DNA from: Petaurus breviceps papuanus
Lineage: Eukaryota > Chordata > Mammalia > Diprotodontia > Petauridae
Length of the DNA: 64,000 bases
Reading direction: 5' to 3'
Assembly: GCA_028583685.1 (NCBI GenBank)
Contig: JAMXIF010000003.1
Location: forward strand, 79,710,412 to 79,774,411
Positions 1-11,429 of the stretch are shown piece after piece. The position numbers and the translations under genes are program-made. Under the pieces are notes generated by a model. That model saw nothing but the letters and a program-made list of their open reading frames with translations. It had not been told where the DNA came from and did not search any database. How positions within the stretch are numbered: the first letter of the stretch is position 1; the number at the start of each line of letters is the position of its first letter.

Positions 1-619
1 AAAAAACAAATAGAGCCCAGAATATATATATATGTGTGTGTATGTATGTATGTATGTGTATGTATGTATACATATATATTATATGTAAGCACGATTTTCA
101 TTTCAATAACATCTCACCTCTTTTTTCCTCTATTATTTGACTGTTAATTTATTATTTTCAATTAATTTTCCTCTATGCCACTTCTAATTTTAATCTGGCC
201 TGTCATATACATTATTTATATCTGTTCAGAAACTTTCCTCTGTAATTCTATTTTAAAATAAATTATTCATATTATTTTGATATTTTCATGATGTCATTTA
301 TATTTTCATCTTAAATAGAGGGACAAACATTTCATCATCCACTGTATTAATGCCTTATCTCTGAATTTCTCAGAGCAAGTCAACCATTGGCACAATTTTA
401 AAGTAAGGAACATTTATCTTTTAAATTTTCCCACTTCCCTTTTTACCCATTATTATCCTCTTCTCATCTTCCTTTTATATAGGATAACATTCCTTTAGGA
501 TTCATCTCTATCAACTGCCAACTATTCAGACTATATCAACTATTCATTCTTATAAATGGGTCCTTGACAATTCAAAGCCTTTAGGAGCTGAAGAAATGAC
601 ATGGATTATTAATTGCAGC
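1..619. other. AT-rich non-coding sequence with a TA/TG microsatellite
   Basis: Positions 21-86 are an impure TA/TG/GTAT microsatellite. The rest is AT-rich, with no open frame of interest and no repeat I can name. Confidence 0.6.
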
Positions 620-774
620 TTTTTTTTTTTTTAAAGCAATCGGGGTTAAGTAACTTGCCCAAGGTTACATGGCCAGTTATTTCTGGGTGTGGTGCTGAGT
701 ATCTGAGCCCAGATTTGATCCCCAGATCATCCCAACATCGGTGCTCTTACTTGCTGAGCCACCTGGCCGCCCCA
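620..774 (-). repeat. tRNA-derived SINE (WSINE/MAR1-like), divergent subfamily
   Basis: In plus orientation it runs from a T tract through GGGGTTAAGTAACTTGCCCA to GCCACCTGGCCGCCCC, the reverse complement of a tRNA-derived SINE head, body and A tail. It carries the variant GAGCCCAGATTTGATCCCC, also found in the copy at 53870. An imperfect target-site duplication flanks it (TTGCAGCTTTTTT at about 614 and TTGTAGCTTTTTT at about 776). Confidence 0.85.
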
Positions 775-1122
775 GTTGTAGCTTTTTTATGGCAGTTAGA
801 GATCAATGAACTTTCAGGCAAGAGCCCTAAAAAATGTCCTTTGAATTGCACAGGGAAGTGGCCATTTTGTCCACTCTTGGCTTTGAGTTAAGGTGGGATA
901 CTATTAAGAGAGTAACAGAGTTTGGTATTTAAGTAATGTTTATCACTTGCATCGAAATAATTAATAGAGTTTACAAAAGTCATTAACTTCTAATTAAGGG
1001 TTATCTTATACTTCAGAAAATCTTCCTCACCACAATATATTGAGTAGGCAACAGAAGGGGGTGAAAAACTTATTTTGAAACTTTATCGCCATCTATTGAC
1101 AATATAAGAAAATGCAGTGCTG

Positions 1123-1125
<3 letters not shown>

Positions 1126-1204
<79 letters not shown>

Positions 1205-1214
1205 NNNNNNNNNN

Positions 1215-1288
<74 letters not shown>

Positions 1289-1350
1289 CTCTCTTTCTTT
1301 CCCCCTCTCCCACTCCCCCCCTCTTTCTCTTTCTCTCTCTCTCTTCATCT
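1126..1350. repeat. (CT)n microsatellite with a 10-N gap
   Basis: This is a pure CT dinucleotide run to about 1282, then a degenerate pyrimidine tract. Ten Ns at 1205-1214 interrupt it, so the true length is unknown. Long Ser-Leu or Arg-Glu frames across it are artefacts of the repeat. Confidence 0.97.
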
Positions 1351-1489
1351 CTGTCTCCCTCTCCTTACCTCATTTACTTGCCAATACCAAAGAAAAATGT
1401 AAAGTAGGTTGTTTTTCTTTAGCATTACCCTCTTGCATATTTATATTCCTTGTCCCCAAGTCCCACTCCCAGTGTTCTTTGATCCTAAC

Positions 1490-2145
1490 TTTTTTTCCTT
1501 CAATTTGTAAGCATATATTTTCTCTTATTCCTACTTCTTCCAATGAAAAAACAAAAAAACAAAACCATTATAATGAAAATGCACCACTCCCCCAAAAATC
1601 TCCAGACTAGGAATGTCTAAAAAACATAAGTCTCATTCTGCATCTTGAATCCATCATCTTTCTATCAAGAGATGAGTTGCATGTTCCATCAGTGGTCCTC
1701 TGGAATCACGACTGGTCATTGCATTCATCTTTAGGATCTCAAAGTTGTTTATCTGTACAAGGCTGTTGTTATTGTATAAATTGTTTTCTTGGTTCTGCCC
1801 ATTTCACTTTACATCAGTTCATACAAGTCTTCCCCAGTCTTTCCCAGTTAAGCCCTTTTATCATTTCTTACATATAGTAGTTTTCCATTTTATTTATGTA
1901 CTCTAATAATGTTTAGATGTTTCCCAATACTACTTAGTTACCAGTTATTTGCCACTATAAAAATAGTGGATATATACACATGAGTACTTTTCTTTATTCT
2001 CTTTGGAGTGCAGGCCTTTTGTGATATTTCTGGGTAAAAGAATATACAGTTTAGTAACTTAGATGGAATTATTTCTGCATTGCATTCCAGAATGTATGGA
2101 ACAATTCAGTTTCACCAAGAGTACATTAATATGCCTATTGGATTG
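1490..2145 (-). mobile_element. old L1 fragment, 3' part
   Basis: In plus orientation it contains degraded matches to the end of L1 ORF2 and its 3'UTR: the 'ttgttttcttggttctgccc', 'cattttatttatgtactc' and 'gtggatatatac' blocks lie in the same order as in the longer L1 copies at 33.6 and 40.1 kb. It is strongly diverged, has no open frame, and both ends are uncertain. Confidence 0.65.
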
Positions 2146-2379
2146 ATTTTAATATGGTACTTGTGCATATACTTAGGTATACAAGCATTTTAAATGTATT
2201 CCCCTCAGACAAAATGCCCTAAGTCATTTATATGACCCTACATCAATAATTTCATGATAGGTATAAAGGGAGAAGGAGGGGAACAAGCAGTATTACAGCA
2301 GAGTTATCCAGGAGAAATTTCAAAGGAAGTGAGTTTTAATGATTCTTAGATTGTATCTTTTGGATTATAGTGTTTTACA

Positions 2380-2470
2380 ATATAATCTCCTTGATGGCAA
2401 GGACCTTACCATTAGAATGATACTTTTGTATCCCTTGAGCTTAGCTTGATGTGTTGCATATTGTAGGGTC
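2380..2470 (+). repeat. L2/L3-type LINE 3' end fragment
   Basis: It contains ATAATCTCCTTGATGGCAAG followed by TTTTGTATCCC and a degraded 'gcacatagtag' block, the terminal signature shared by L2/L3 3' ends elsewhere in the window (21485, 45730, 53520). Confidence 0.55.
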
Positions 2471-3145
2471 AGACCTCTGGTTTCACTGGCATGAGAAATT
2501 TTTGGAGCTGAAACATAGCTAAATAGGAGCATTATTTCTCTCTTTACACCAATTCACCTACCTGTGAAAAAGCATATATTTTGGAAAAATAAGAATATTT
2601 CAAACATTTAAAATATATACCATACTAAAAGTATTAAATTTTTAACAAAGAGGGTTAACAATGTCTGATTATATTATTGAAATAATTGGCATTGACCTTA
2701 TAAACCAGATTATGGAAAGAATGTTAAGGAAATATTTATCATTATAATTATTATTTTTTTAAAATTTTTTTATTAATTTGTTTACTTTTAGTTTACAAGA
2801 TTCAATTCCACTATTCCTTGAGTTTCACATTTTGTCCCCCTCCCTCCCTTCCCCCCTAAGGGGATCCTATACAGTCAAGTATAGGATCTGTAAATACTTT
2901 CACATTATACATAGTCAGGTTATTAAGACGGATTGTACCAGATGGAATGAAAAAAAAATGGTAAAGAGGACATAAAACCAAACAAGAAAAGGAAAAAGAT
3001 TAGGTATTTTGCTTCCATTTGGATATAAACTCAGTTCTTTCTAGTTCTTTCTCTGGATGCACACATTTCTCTCCATCATGAGTCTTTTGGGATTGACTTA
3101 TATCACTGCATTGCTGACAAGGGTCCAGTCTATCAAAGTTGGTCA

Positions 3146-6100
3146 TCACACATACATTGTGTCTGTAATTGTGTACAAATTTCTCCTGGTTCTACTCTTC
3201 TCACTCAGCATCAGTTCATATAAGTCTCTCCAGGTAAATATGAAGTTCATCTGCTCCTTGTTTCTTATAGCACAATAGTATTCCATAATATGCATATACC
3301 ACAACTTGTTCAGCCATTCCCCAATTGATGGGCACCCCCTTAATTTCCAATTCTTTGCCACCACAAAAAGAGCTGCTATAAACATTTTTATACATATGGG
3401 TCTTCCTCCCACTTCTATGATCTCTTTGGGATATAACCCTAGGAGTGGTATTGCTGGGTCAAAGGATATGAAATTATTTATAGCCCTTTGGCCATAATTC
3501 CAGATTGCTCTCCAGAAAGTCTGGATCAGTTCACAACTCCACCAGCAATGCATTAGTGTTCCAATTTGCACACATACTCTTCCAGAATTTGTCATTTTCC
3601 TGTTTTGTCATCTTAGCCAATCTGACTGGTGAGATGTGGTACCTCAGAGTTGTTTTGATTTGCATTTCTCTAATCAATAGTGATTTAGAGCATTTCTTCA
3701 TGTGCTTATAGATATCTTTAATTTCTTTCTCTGAAAACTGCCTGTTCGTATCCTTTGACCATTTGTCAATTGGGGAATGACTTGTATTCTTAGAAATTTG
3801 ACTCAATTCTCTGTATATTTTAGAAATGAGTCCTTTGTCAGAGACATACATTGTAAAAATTCTTTCCCAATTTCCCACCTCCCTCTTCATCTTGGTTACA
3901 TTGGCTTTGTTTGTACAGAAGCTTTTCAATTTCATGTAATCAAAATTATCCATTTTACATTTTATAATGTTCTCTAATTCTTGTTTAGTCATAAAGTCTT
4001 TCCCTCTCCACAAATCTGACAGGTAAACTATTCCTTGTTTTCCGAGACCGCCTACATTGTCAACTTTTATACCTAGATCATGGACCCATTTAGACTTGAT
4101 TTTGGTATATGGTGTTAGATAATGGTCTATGCCCAGTTTCTCCCATACTATATTTCAGTTTTCCCAGCAGTTTTTGTCAAATAGTGAGTTCTTATCCCAA
4201 AAACTAGGGTCTTGGGGTTTATCAAACAATAGATTACTGTAGTTCTTGACTTCTGAATCTTGTGTGCCTAATCTATTCCATTGATCCACTTCTCTATTCC
4301 TCAGCCAGTACCAAGTAGTTTTGATGACTGCTGCTTTATAATACAGATTGAAATCTGGTATAGCTAGTCTACCTTCCCTAGCATTTCTTTTCATTAATTC
4401 CCTTGATATTCTGGACTGTTTATTCTTACAAATGATTTTTGTTACTATTTTTCTAGCTCTATAAAGTAATTTTTTGGTAAATTAATTGGTATGGCACTAA
4501 ATATATAATTTGATTTAGGTAAAATTGTCATTTTTATTATATTAGTTCTACCTAGCCACGAGCAATTGATATTTTTCCAATCAGTCAGATCTGACTTTAT
4601 TTGTGTGAAAAGTGTTTTGTAGTTGTGGTCATATAGGTCCTGGGTTTGTTTTGGCAGGTAGATTCCCAAATATTTTATAATGTCTACAGTAACTTTAAAT
4701 GGGATTTCTCTTTCTATTTCTTGCTGTTGAATTTCATTGGAAATATATAGGAATGCTGAAGATTTGTGTGGGTATATTTTATATCCTGCAACTTTGCCAA
4801 ATTTATTTATTGTCTCAAGTAGTTTTTTACTTGATTCTCTAAGTATATCATCATATTATCCGCAAAGAGTGATACTTTGGTCTCTTCTTTGCCTAATTTG
4901 ATTCTTTTGATTTCTTTTTCTTCTCTAATTGCTACTGCTAACATTTCTAGTACCAGATTGAATAAGAGGGGTGATAGTGGACATCCTTGTTTCACCCCTG
5001 ATCTTATGGGAAATGCTTCTAGCTTCTCCCCATTACATATAATACTTGCTGATGGCTTTAAATAGATGCTACCTATTATTTTAAGGGAGGCTCCATTTAT
5101 TCTTATACTTTCTAATGTTTTTAATAGGGATGGATGTTGTATTTTGTCAAAAGCCTTTTCTGCATCTATTGAGATGATCATGTGGTTTCTTCTAGTTTTA
5201 TTGTTGATATGATCAATTATACTGATGGCTTTCCTAATATTAAACCATCCTTGCATTCCTGGAATAAATCCTACCTGATCAAAGTGTATTATTCTTGAGA
5301 TAAGTTGCTGTAGTCTTCTTGCTAATATTTTATTTAGAATTTTTGCATCTATATTCATGAGGGAGATTGGTCTCTAATTTTTTTTCTCTGTTTTATCTCT
5401 TCCTGATTTAGGTATCAGTACCATATTTGTGTTATAAAAAGAATTTGGTAGGACTCCTTCACTAATTTTCCCAAATAGTTTGTAGAGTATTGGAATCAAT
5501 TGTTCTTTAAATGTTTGATAGAATTCACTAGTAAATCCATCTGGCCCTGGAGATTTTTTTTCCTAGGGAGTTGACTGATGGCTTGTTCAATTTCTTTTTC
5601 TGAGATGGGGTTATTTAAGTAATTTACTTCCTCTTCAGTTAATCTGGGCAACTTGTATTTTTGTAAATATTCATCCATTTCCTTAAGATTGTCAAATTTA
5701 TGTGCATACAATTGGGAAAAATAATTCCTAATTATTGTTTTCATTTCTTCTTCATTGGAGGTAGATTCACCCTTTTCATTTTTGATACTCATAATCTGGT
5801 TTTCTTCTTTCTTTTTTTATCATATTGACTAAGGGTCTATCAATTTTATTGTTTTTTTTTCATAAAACCAGCTGTTAGTTTTATTTATTAATTCAATAGT
5901 TTTCTTAATTTCAATTTTATTAATCTGTCCTTTGGTTTGCAATATTTCTAATTTAGTATTTAATTGGGGATTTTGAATTTGTTGTTTTTCTAGGTTTTTG
6001 AGTTGCATGCCCAATTTGTTGATCTCCCTTTTCTCTAATTTAATCATGTATGCACTCAGGGATATAAAACTTCCCCTAAGAACTCCCACAAATTTTGGCA

Positions 6101-6972
6101 TGTTGTCTCATTATTATTATTCTCTTGAATGAAATTACTGATTGTTTCTATAATTTCTTGTTTGACCCACTCATTCTTTAGGATTAAATTGTTTAATTTC
6201 CAATTAGTTTTTAGTCTGTCTTTCCATGGCTCTTTATTGAATATAATTTTTATTGCAGCATGATCTGAGAAGGATACATTTAATATTTCTGCCTTACTGC
6301 ATAGAATTGTGAGGTTTTTATACCCTAGAACATGGTCAATTTTTTAGTATGTGCCATGAACTGCTGAGAAGAAGTATATTCCTTTTTATCCCCATTCAAG
6401 TTTTCTCCGGAGATCTATCATACCTATCCTCTCTAAAATTCTGTTCACCTCCTTAACTTCTTTCGTGTTTATTTTGAGGTTGGATTTATCAAGTTCAGAG
6501 AGGGGGAGATTAAGGTATCCCACTAGTATAGTTTTGCTATTTATTTCTTCCTCTAATTCCTTTACCTTCTCCTCTAGGAATTTAGATGCTATACCACTTG
6601 GTGCATATATGTTAAGTAATGATATTTCTTCGTTCTCGATGGTGCCTTTTAACAGGATATAGTTTCCTTCCTTATCTCTTTCAATTAGGTCAATTATTGC
6701 TTTTGCTTTATCTGAGATAAGGAATGTTACCCCTGCTTTTTTTACTTTAGCCGAGGCATGATATATTTTACTCCAGCCTTTTACCTTTACCAGTGTGTAT
6801 CCCTCTGTTTCAGATGTGTTTCTTGTAAACAGCATATTGTAGGATTATGATTTCTAATCCATTCTGCTATCCATCTCTGTCTTATGGGAGAGTTCATTTC
6901 ATTCACATTCACAGTTACAATTATTATCTGTTTCTTTCCATCCATCCTATTCCCTCCCCTGTTAATGCTCAT
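3146..6972 (-). pseudogene. L1 ORF2 (endonuclease-reverse transcriptase), degraded
   Basis: The endonuclease start is readable (VTVNVNEMNSPIRQRWIAEW, then ICCLQETH, with the Asn and Glu expected of an apurinic-type endonuclease). The RT core is at 5358-4807 ([39 protein letters not shown]). The catalytic FADD box reads FADN here. C-terminal blocks are at 4394-4155, 4013-3531 and 3595-3146 (CWWSCELIQTFW). At least six open segments in different frames show several stops and frameshifts. Plus-strand frames over this region are shadows. Confidence 0.92.
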
Positions 6973-6975
6973 ATT

Positions 6976-7628
6976 TCTCCCCCTTCTGCCTTTCCCCCCC
7001 TTAATAGTTTTCCTTTTGAGCACCGCCTTCCTCAGTGTTCCCTTATCAATCCCCCCTCCCTTTTCCTCCCCTTCCCCCTTACTTCTTCCCTCCCTACTAA
7101 CCACCCCTCCCCCCTCTTTCATAGCACTTTTCCCCTCCTACTGCCTGTAGGATATTTTTATACTTAATGAATTATGTTATTTCTTCTTTGCATCAAGAGT
7201 GACAGGAACAAATCTCATGCAAAGCTCCTCTCCCTCCCCTCTTTCCCTCTAAAATGATACTTTTTATGTTTCTTCTCCATAGAGTCCTATGCTTAACTGG
7301 TTGTTATTCCCTCCTTGCACCAGAACCAATAAGGGAAAAGCTCATATGATTGGCATCTCCCTCCCTTCTTTTCCTCTGCTATATTGTTTTTATGCCTCTT
7401 TGTGTGACATAATTTACCCTTTTCCACTTCATTCATTCCTCTTCTTCCATTGCAGTCCCTTTGTAGCCCTTAATAAGATTTTTAAAAAATTGTCATTTTG
7501 TGTATTTTATACTCATACCCTCTATTTGTCTATAACCAGTTTGCTCTTATGAAATAGCAGGGTGTGTGTGTGTGTTTTCCTTGTTTACCTTTCTACATCA
7601 CTGTTGCATCTCATAATTGGAGGTTGAA
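6976..7628 (-). other. long inter-ORF spacer of the L1
   Basis: About 650 bases separate the end of ORF1 from the first convincing ORF2 start. On the element's strand the distal half is very purine-rich (runs such as GGAGGGGAAAAG). Human L1 has only a short inter-ORF gap, so this is notable. The start of the spacer (AAGGTAAACAAGGAAAA) closely resembles the sequence just after ORF1 in the element at 25146-27979. The spacer also holds a TG/CA run (7561-7575). Confidence 0.75.
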
Positions 7629-8570
7629 TTATCCATTGAGCTCTGGCTTTTTCATCAGAAAGGTCTGGAACTCTGTTATATCATTGAATGACCATCTCTT
7701 TGCCTGGAAGAATATGCTCAGTTTCTGGGTATGTGATCCTTGGTTGTGACCTTTTGCCTTCCGGAAAATTGTATTCCACTGCCTCCAATCTTTCAGTGTA
7801 GATGCTGCCAAATCCTGTGCAATCCTCACTGTGGACCCTTGATATTTGAATTTTTTCTTTCTGGCTGCTTGAAGTATTTTCTCTTTTACCTGGTAATTCT
7901 GGAGTTTGGCCACAACATTTCAAGGACTTTTCAGTTTGGGATCTCTTTTAGCAGGTTTCCCGTGGACTCTCTCGATTTCTATTTTACCCTCAGGTTCTAG
8001 TATCTTGGGGCAGTTTTCCTTAATGAGCTCTTGAAGAATGTTCTCCAGGCTCATTTTTTCATCATGATTTTCTGGTAGGCCTATGATTCTCACATTATCT
8101 CTCCTGGATCTGTTTTCCAGGTCATTTATTTTTCCACTGAGGTATTTTACCTCTTTTTCTAATTTTTCATTCTTGTTGTTTTGTTTGACTAATTCTTGGT
8201 TCCTCATAGAGTTATTTGTTTCCATTTGGTTGATTCTAGTTTTTAGCAAATCATTTTCCTTGGTTAATTTTTGGAGCTCCTTTTCCATATCATACACTTT
8301 TCTTTTTAGAGAGATTTTTTCTTCATTATAATGTTTTTCTAATTCTGCAATTTTGGTTTTGGGAGAATTATTCATTTTGTCTTCTATCTCTCTCATTTGG
8401 TTTTCAAAGTTCCTTTTGATCTCATCTAGGAGAGCTTTCTGTTCTTGGGACCCATTCCCTGTTGATGTTTTAGCTGTGGGTGTGGAGTCCACATTATCTC
8501 CCTCTGAGTTTGGTTCCTCCCTCTGAGGATAGTAGGACTCCAGAGTCTTTGTAGTCTGCTTTCTACCCAT
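7629..8570 (-). pseudogene. L1 ORF1 (RNA-binding protein), one internal stop
   Basis: It encodes the L1 nucleic-acid chaperone that coats L1 RNA. The frame opens with MGRKQTTKTLESYYPQREE, followed by a long heptad-rich coiled coil (about residues 45-150), an RRM-like segment (RRDNVRIIGLPENHDEK) and a C-terminal domain (VKEKILQAARKKKFKYQG to KKPELNG). A single in-frame TGA at 7920-7922 splits it; the frame continues unchanged on both sides, and a CGA-to-TGA CpG transition would explain it. At about 313 codons its length is normal for mammalian L1 ORF1. Confidence 0.92.
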
Positions 8571-8975
8571 TGTGAGTCAGGGCCCTAGCCATGCCCTTCC
8601 TCTAGGGATCTCCAAGCCTTTACTGTACAGGGTTTTGCCCGGGGGCAATAGTTACTATGTTTTCGGGGGGGCACGGGGGGTTGGAGCAGGTGAGGTTCAC
8701 TCTGTCATCCTGGTCTTTGGAGGTCCTTATAGGGGCTTTTTTTTAATTTCTGGGCTATGAAGTGGTAGCCCCAGGAGTATTTGCTGTCCCGGACAGGGGC
8801 CCCTGCATTTGGTTCATACCTTGCTCTTTCCAGTCCCAGCCCTTTGGTGATGGGCCTGGTAGTGGCCCTTGTGATTGGTGGGACGACTTGCTACCCCCCC
8901 CCCCCCAGTTGATTAGGCCTCTTCCAGGCCTGCCTCTGTGGGCCTCTTGCCTTCCCAGCCTGCCTCTGCCCATTA
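8571..8975 (-). promoter_or_regulatory. L1 5'UTR (likely internal promoter)
   Basis: This is the most GC-rich stretch of the element, lying just upstream of the ORF1 ATG, with a C9-plus homopolymer at 8896-8907. At its outer end two similar blocks (GGGCAGAGGCAGGCTGGGAA, then CACAGAGGCAGGCCTGG) look like a short tandem duplication. A 5'UTR promoter is known for L1; activity here is inferred from position only. Confidence 0.6.
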
Positions 8976-8989
8976 TCATTATTATTAAA

Positions 8990-10305
8990 TAGTCTTGGAA
9001 TAGTTCTAAATCTCACCCAAAGAATTTACTCCTTAACAGAGTGAGGCTAAATGGCTAAATTCACCTGATATTCATATACCACTTGTAAAGCCAATCACAA
9101 ACAGCTCTCCCAAGGACTGCTGTTGTGAATAACTTTAAGGATCTAATCTCATTGTATAGTGAACTCTCTATTCAGCAATAAACTAAAGTAAAACATTCAC
9201 AACAATATAACATAACAGTTTATTACTAAGGTGCCCACATAGTCTTAAACAAAACATATAATTCAATAGGTCACAATCTCTTCAATCAACATAGAATACC
9301 CAAGTCAAATCTTCTTTCATCTTGACTCTAGGCTGGCTTCCAATCATCCTTATGTCAATCATCCTTAAGGGGAAGCAGAAAGTACAAGCATCTTCTACCT
9401 CTAGGTCAAAGTAAGTTACAATATCATCAGTCAGCATAGTAAAGTCTGTACAGAAGAGTAAAGTCTTCTTTCATCTTCACGGAGGCTGACTTCCAAACCC
9501 CGTGGCTCCTCTTCCACACTCCCAGCTTCTTGCCTGGATTCACTAGACTGTTACCTGGATTCACAGGAAGGCAGCTCTCCCAGCTCTTGCCTGGATTCAC
9601 ACAAAAACAGCTCTCTGCTCTGATTCTATTTCTCAGCCCATGGGGACTATTCCACTCCAAGCCCTTTGCAGTTTCTGTTTCTAGGAAGACAAAGCTTAGT
9701 AGAGCTACAACAATATTTATATACATTAGGCTTAACAGGGCTATAACAATATTTACATACATTGCCAGCACTATCATCTCAATTCACTTTCTGTTTGACA
9801 AAATAGCACAAACCAGCAGACAAAGCTTCTGTCTGAGAAATCAAACACAAATCATCAGTAAAGTCCCAGGACTTCTGTAAACAGCAGTAGAGCCCTCTTT
9901 CAGTAAAGTCCTATTTCAGGGGTTTTGTATCAGCCATAAAGTCCTCTTTGAACAGACAAAGTAACATAAACACAGATAGACAGAGAGCCAGTCATCACAA
10001 ACATTCTCCCTTTCAGTTCTGCTCAGTCCCAGCTCATGCTCAAGCTTTCATCTGCTCTGCTCCTTCCTTTTCCACCCTTCCTGTTCTACCCTTCATGTTC
10101 CACTCTTTAGGCAAGCTCCTCCAAACATGGGCTCCATGTGATGACATTAGGTATAATAATGGCAGGGAAGGTCTCCAAACTCCTTTTGGCCTATTCAGGG
10201 CAACACAAATGTATACTGTTTCCAACAAAGACTTGACACAATGAAAGGCAAGTTTCAAAAGCATTTGAGTAGCTGAAACAAACAGCCAAGGACTACTTTG
10301 CTTGC
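8990..10305 (-). mobile_element. probable solo LTR of an endogenous retrovirus-like element (fossil)
   Basis: Read on the minus strand, about 1.3 kb of non-coding, moderately GC-containing sequence carries a TATA-like box (reverse complement of 9712-9723) and, some 490 bases further on, an AATAAA signal (reverse complement of 9219-9224), the order expected for U3-R-U5. No gag, pol or env sequence adjoins it. An internal direct duplication is seen on plus: CTTCTTTCATCTTGACTCTA (about 9310) and CTTCTTTCATCTTCACGGAG (about 9467). Terminal TG/CA and a clean target-site duplication were not fixed, so the ends are approximate. It lies directly against the 5' end of the L1. Moderate divergence suggests middle age. 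Confidence 0.6.
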
Positions 10306-11140
10306 CATTACACTACTTTAGACAAAATAATGTACATAAAGTATTTCATACATCTTAGAATGCTATAAAATTACAGGGTATTATTATTACTGTTATTGCT
10401 ATAGCTTTACAAAAATGTGGGAAGGTTAAAAATGAAAACTGACAATTATTAGGGAATAGGAGGGATACATAAATATGTAGCATGTATGTACATATGCATG
10501 AATATATGTACATGTGTATATATGTATACACATGCATTATGTACTATATATGTTTAATAAAAGCTAAAATATGGTAGTGGTAAAGTTATTTTATTATATA
10601 GTGCTATCAAAAATATTTTAAGTGTGTTAAGATATTTGAGGTATGTGTAATACTCATCTGGAATTGTTATTCATTGGTATCAAATCATTTTTTAAAAAAT
10701 ACTCATTATGTCAAGGAAGGTATTTTCCTGAATTCAATAGGGCCTTTTGCAACTTTATTTCTTAAAGCTTTATTTCTTGCAGATATTTTTTTTATAAATT
10801 GACAGTATAAAGATGACCTCTTTTATTCCTCCATCCAGAGAGCACAGTTTCCAAAGATTACTGTTTGGCACAAAAGTTGGCTGGAGTCCTTCCAAAGGAA
10901 AACAAAAGTATGAAGGACAGAGAATTGATAGCCATGCTATATAGCTAATAATACTGATCTTTGCTGAACCAGGAGAGAATGATAAACAACATTTTAAGAT
11001 AAAACTGAAATGTAACCTTAAAAAAAACAAAGGTTTTGCTGAAGTGGGACATTCATGACATGTCCTAACGCCTAGGGATTTTAAACATCTTAACTATAAG
11101 AAATGGGATAAAAGCCTGTAATATGTGGCAATGACATTTA
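10306..11140. other. unrecognised AT-rich sequence with TA/TG microsatellite
   Basis: Positions 10475-10545 are an impure TATG/TGTA microsatellite. The rest shows no recognisable gene or repeat. A minus-strand frame at 11030-10770 has no domain I can name. Confidence 0.5.
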
Positions 11141-11144
11141 ATTT

Positions 11145-11427
11145 ACAAATGTGTGTGCATGTGTATGCATATATATGTGTGTGAATATATATGTATATAA
11201 ATACATGGATATATATTCTTATCAAACTATACACCCATCTACCTCCCCTCTACTCCTCTCTCCTTTCCCCTTCTCTCTCCTTCTCTCCCCTTCTCTCTTC
11301 CTCCTCTCCCCTTCACTCTTCCTCCTCTCCCCTTCTCTCTTTCTCCTCCTCCTCCTCCTTCTCTCTGTTTCTCCCCCCCCTTCTCCTTCCCTCCCTCTCT
11401 CTTTTTCCTTCCCCTCTCTTCTAGCTG
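11145..11427. repeat. TA/TG microsatellite and polypyrimidine minisatellite
   Basis: A TG/TA run (11145-11215) is followed by an almost pure pyrimidine strand (11236-11427). Within it a 21-nt unit, CCCCTTCTCTCTTCCTCCTCT, recurs about three times between 11286 and 11350 with single changes. The Ser/Leu-rich and Glu/Gly-rich frames are artefacts. Confidence 0.92.
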
Positions 11428-11429
11428 TC

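Larger units (their letters stand above)
2754..8975 (-). mobile_element. near-full-length L1 LINE
   Basis: Read on the minus strand, a GC-rich 5'UTR (8975-8571) is followed by ORF1 (8570-7629), a purine-rich spacer, ORF2 (about 6972-3146, several breaks) and a 3'UTR ending in an A-rich tail (T-rich on plus at 2752-2775). Possible target-site copies are TTATCATTATAATTATTA at 2736-2753 and TTATCATTATTATTAA at 8973-8988; both are low complexity, so the pairing is only suggestive. Near-full length implies a fairly recent insertion for this window. ORF2 is broken in many places, so the copy cannot move on its own. Confidence 0.93.

Noticed and set aside
1070-1407. Long Ser-Leu and Arg-Glu frames on both strands
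   Set aside because: They are translations of the CT/GA microsatellite and the N gap.
8083-8331. Plus-strand frame of 82 residues
   Set aside because: Shadow of the minus-strand L1 ORF1 coiled coil.
9427-9880. Two 116-residue frames, one on each strand
   Set aside because: They lie in the probable LTR. They overlap on opposite strands and match no protein I know.
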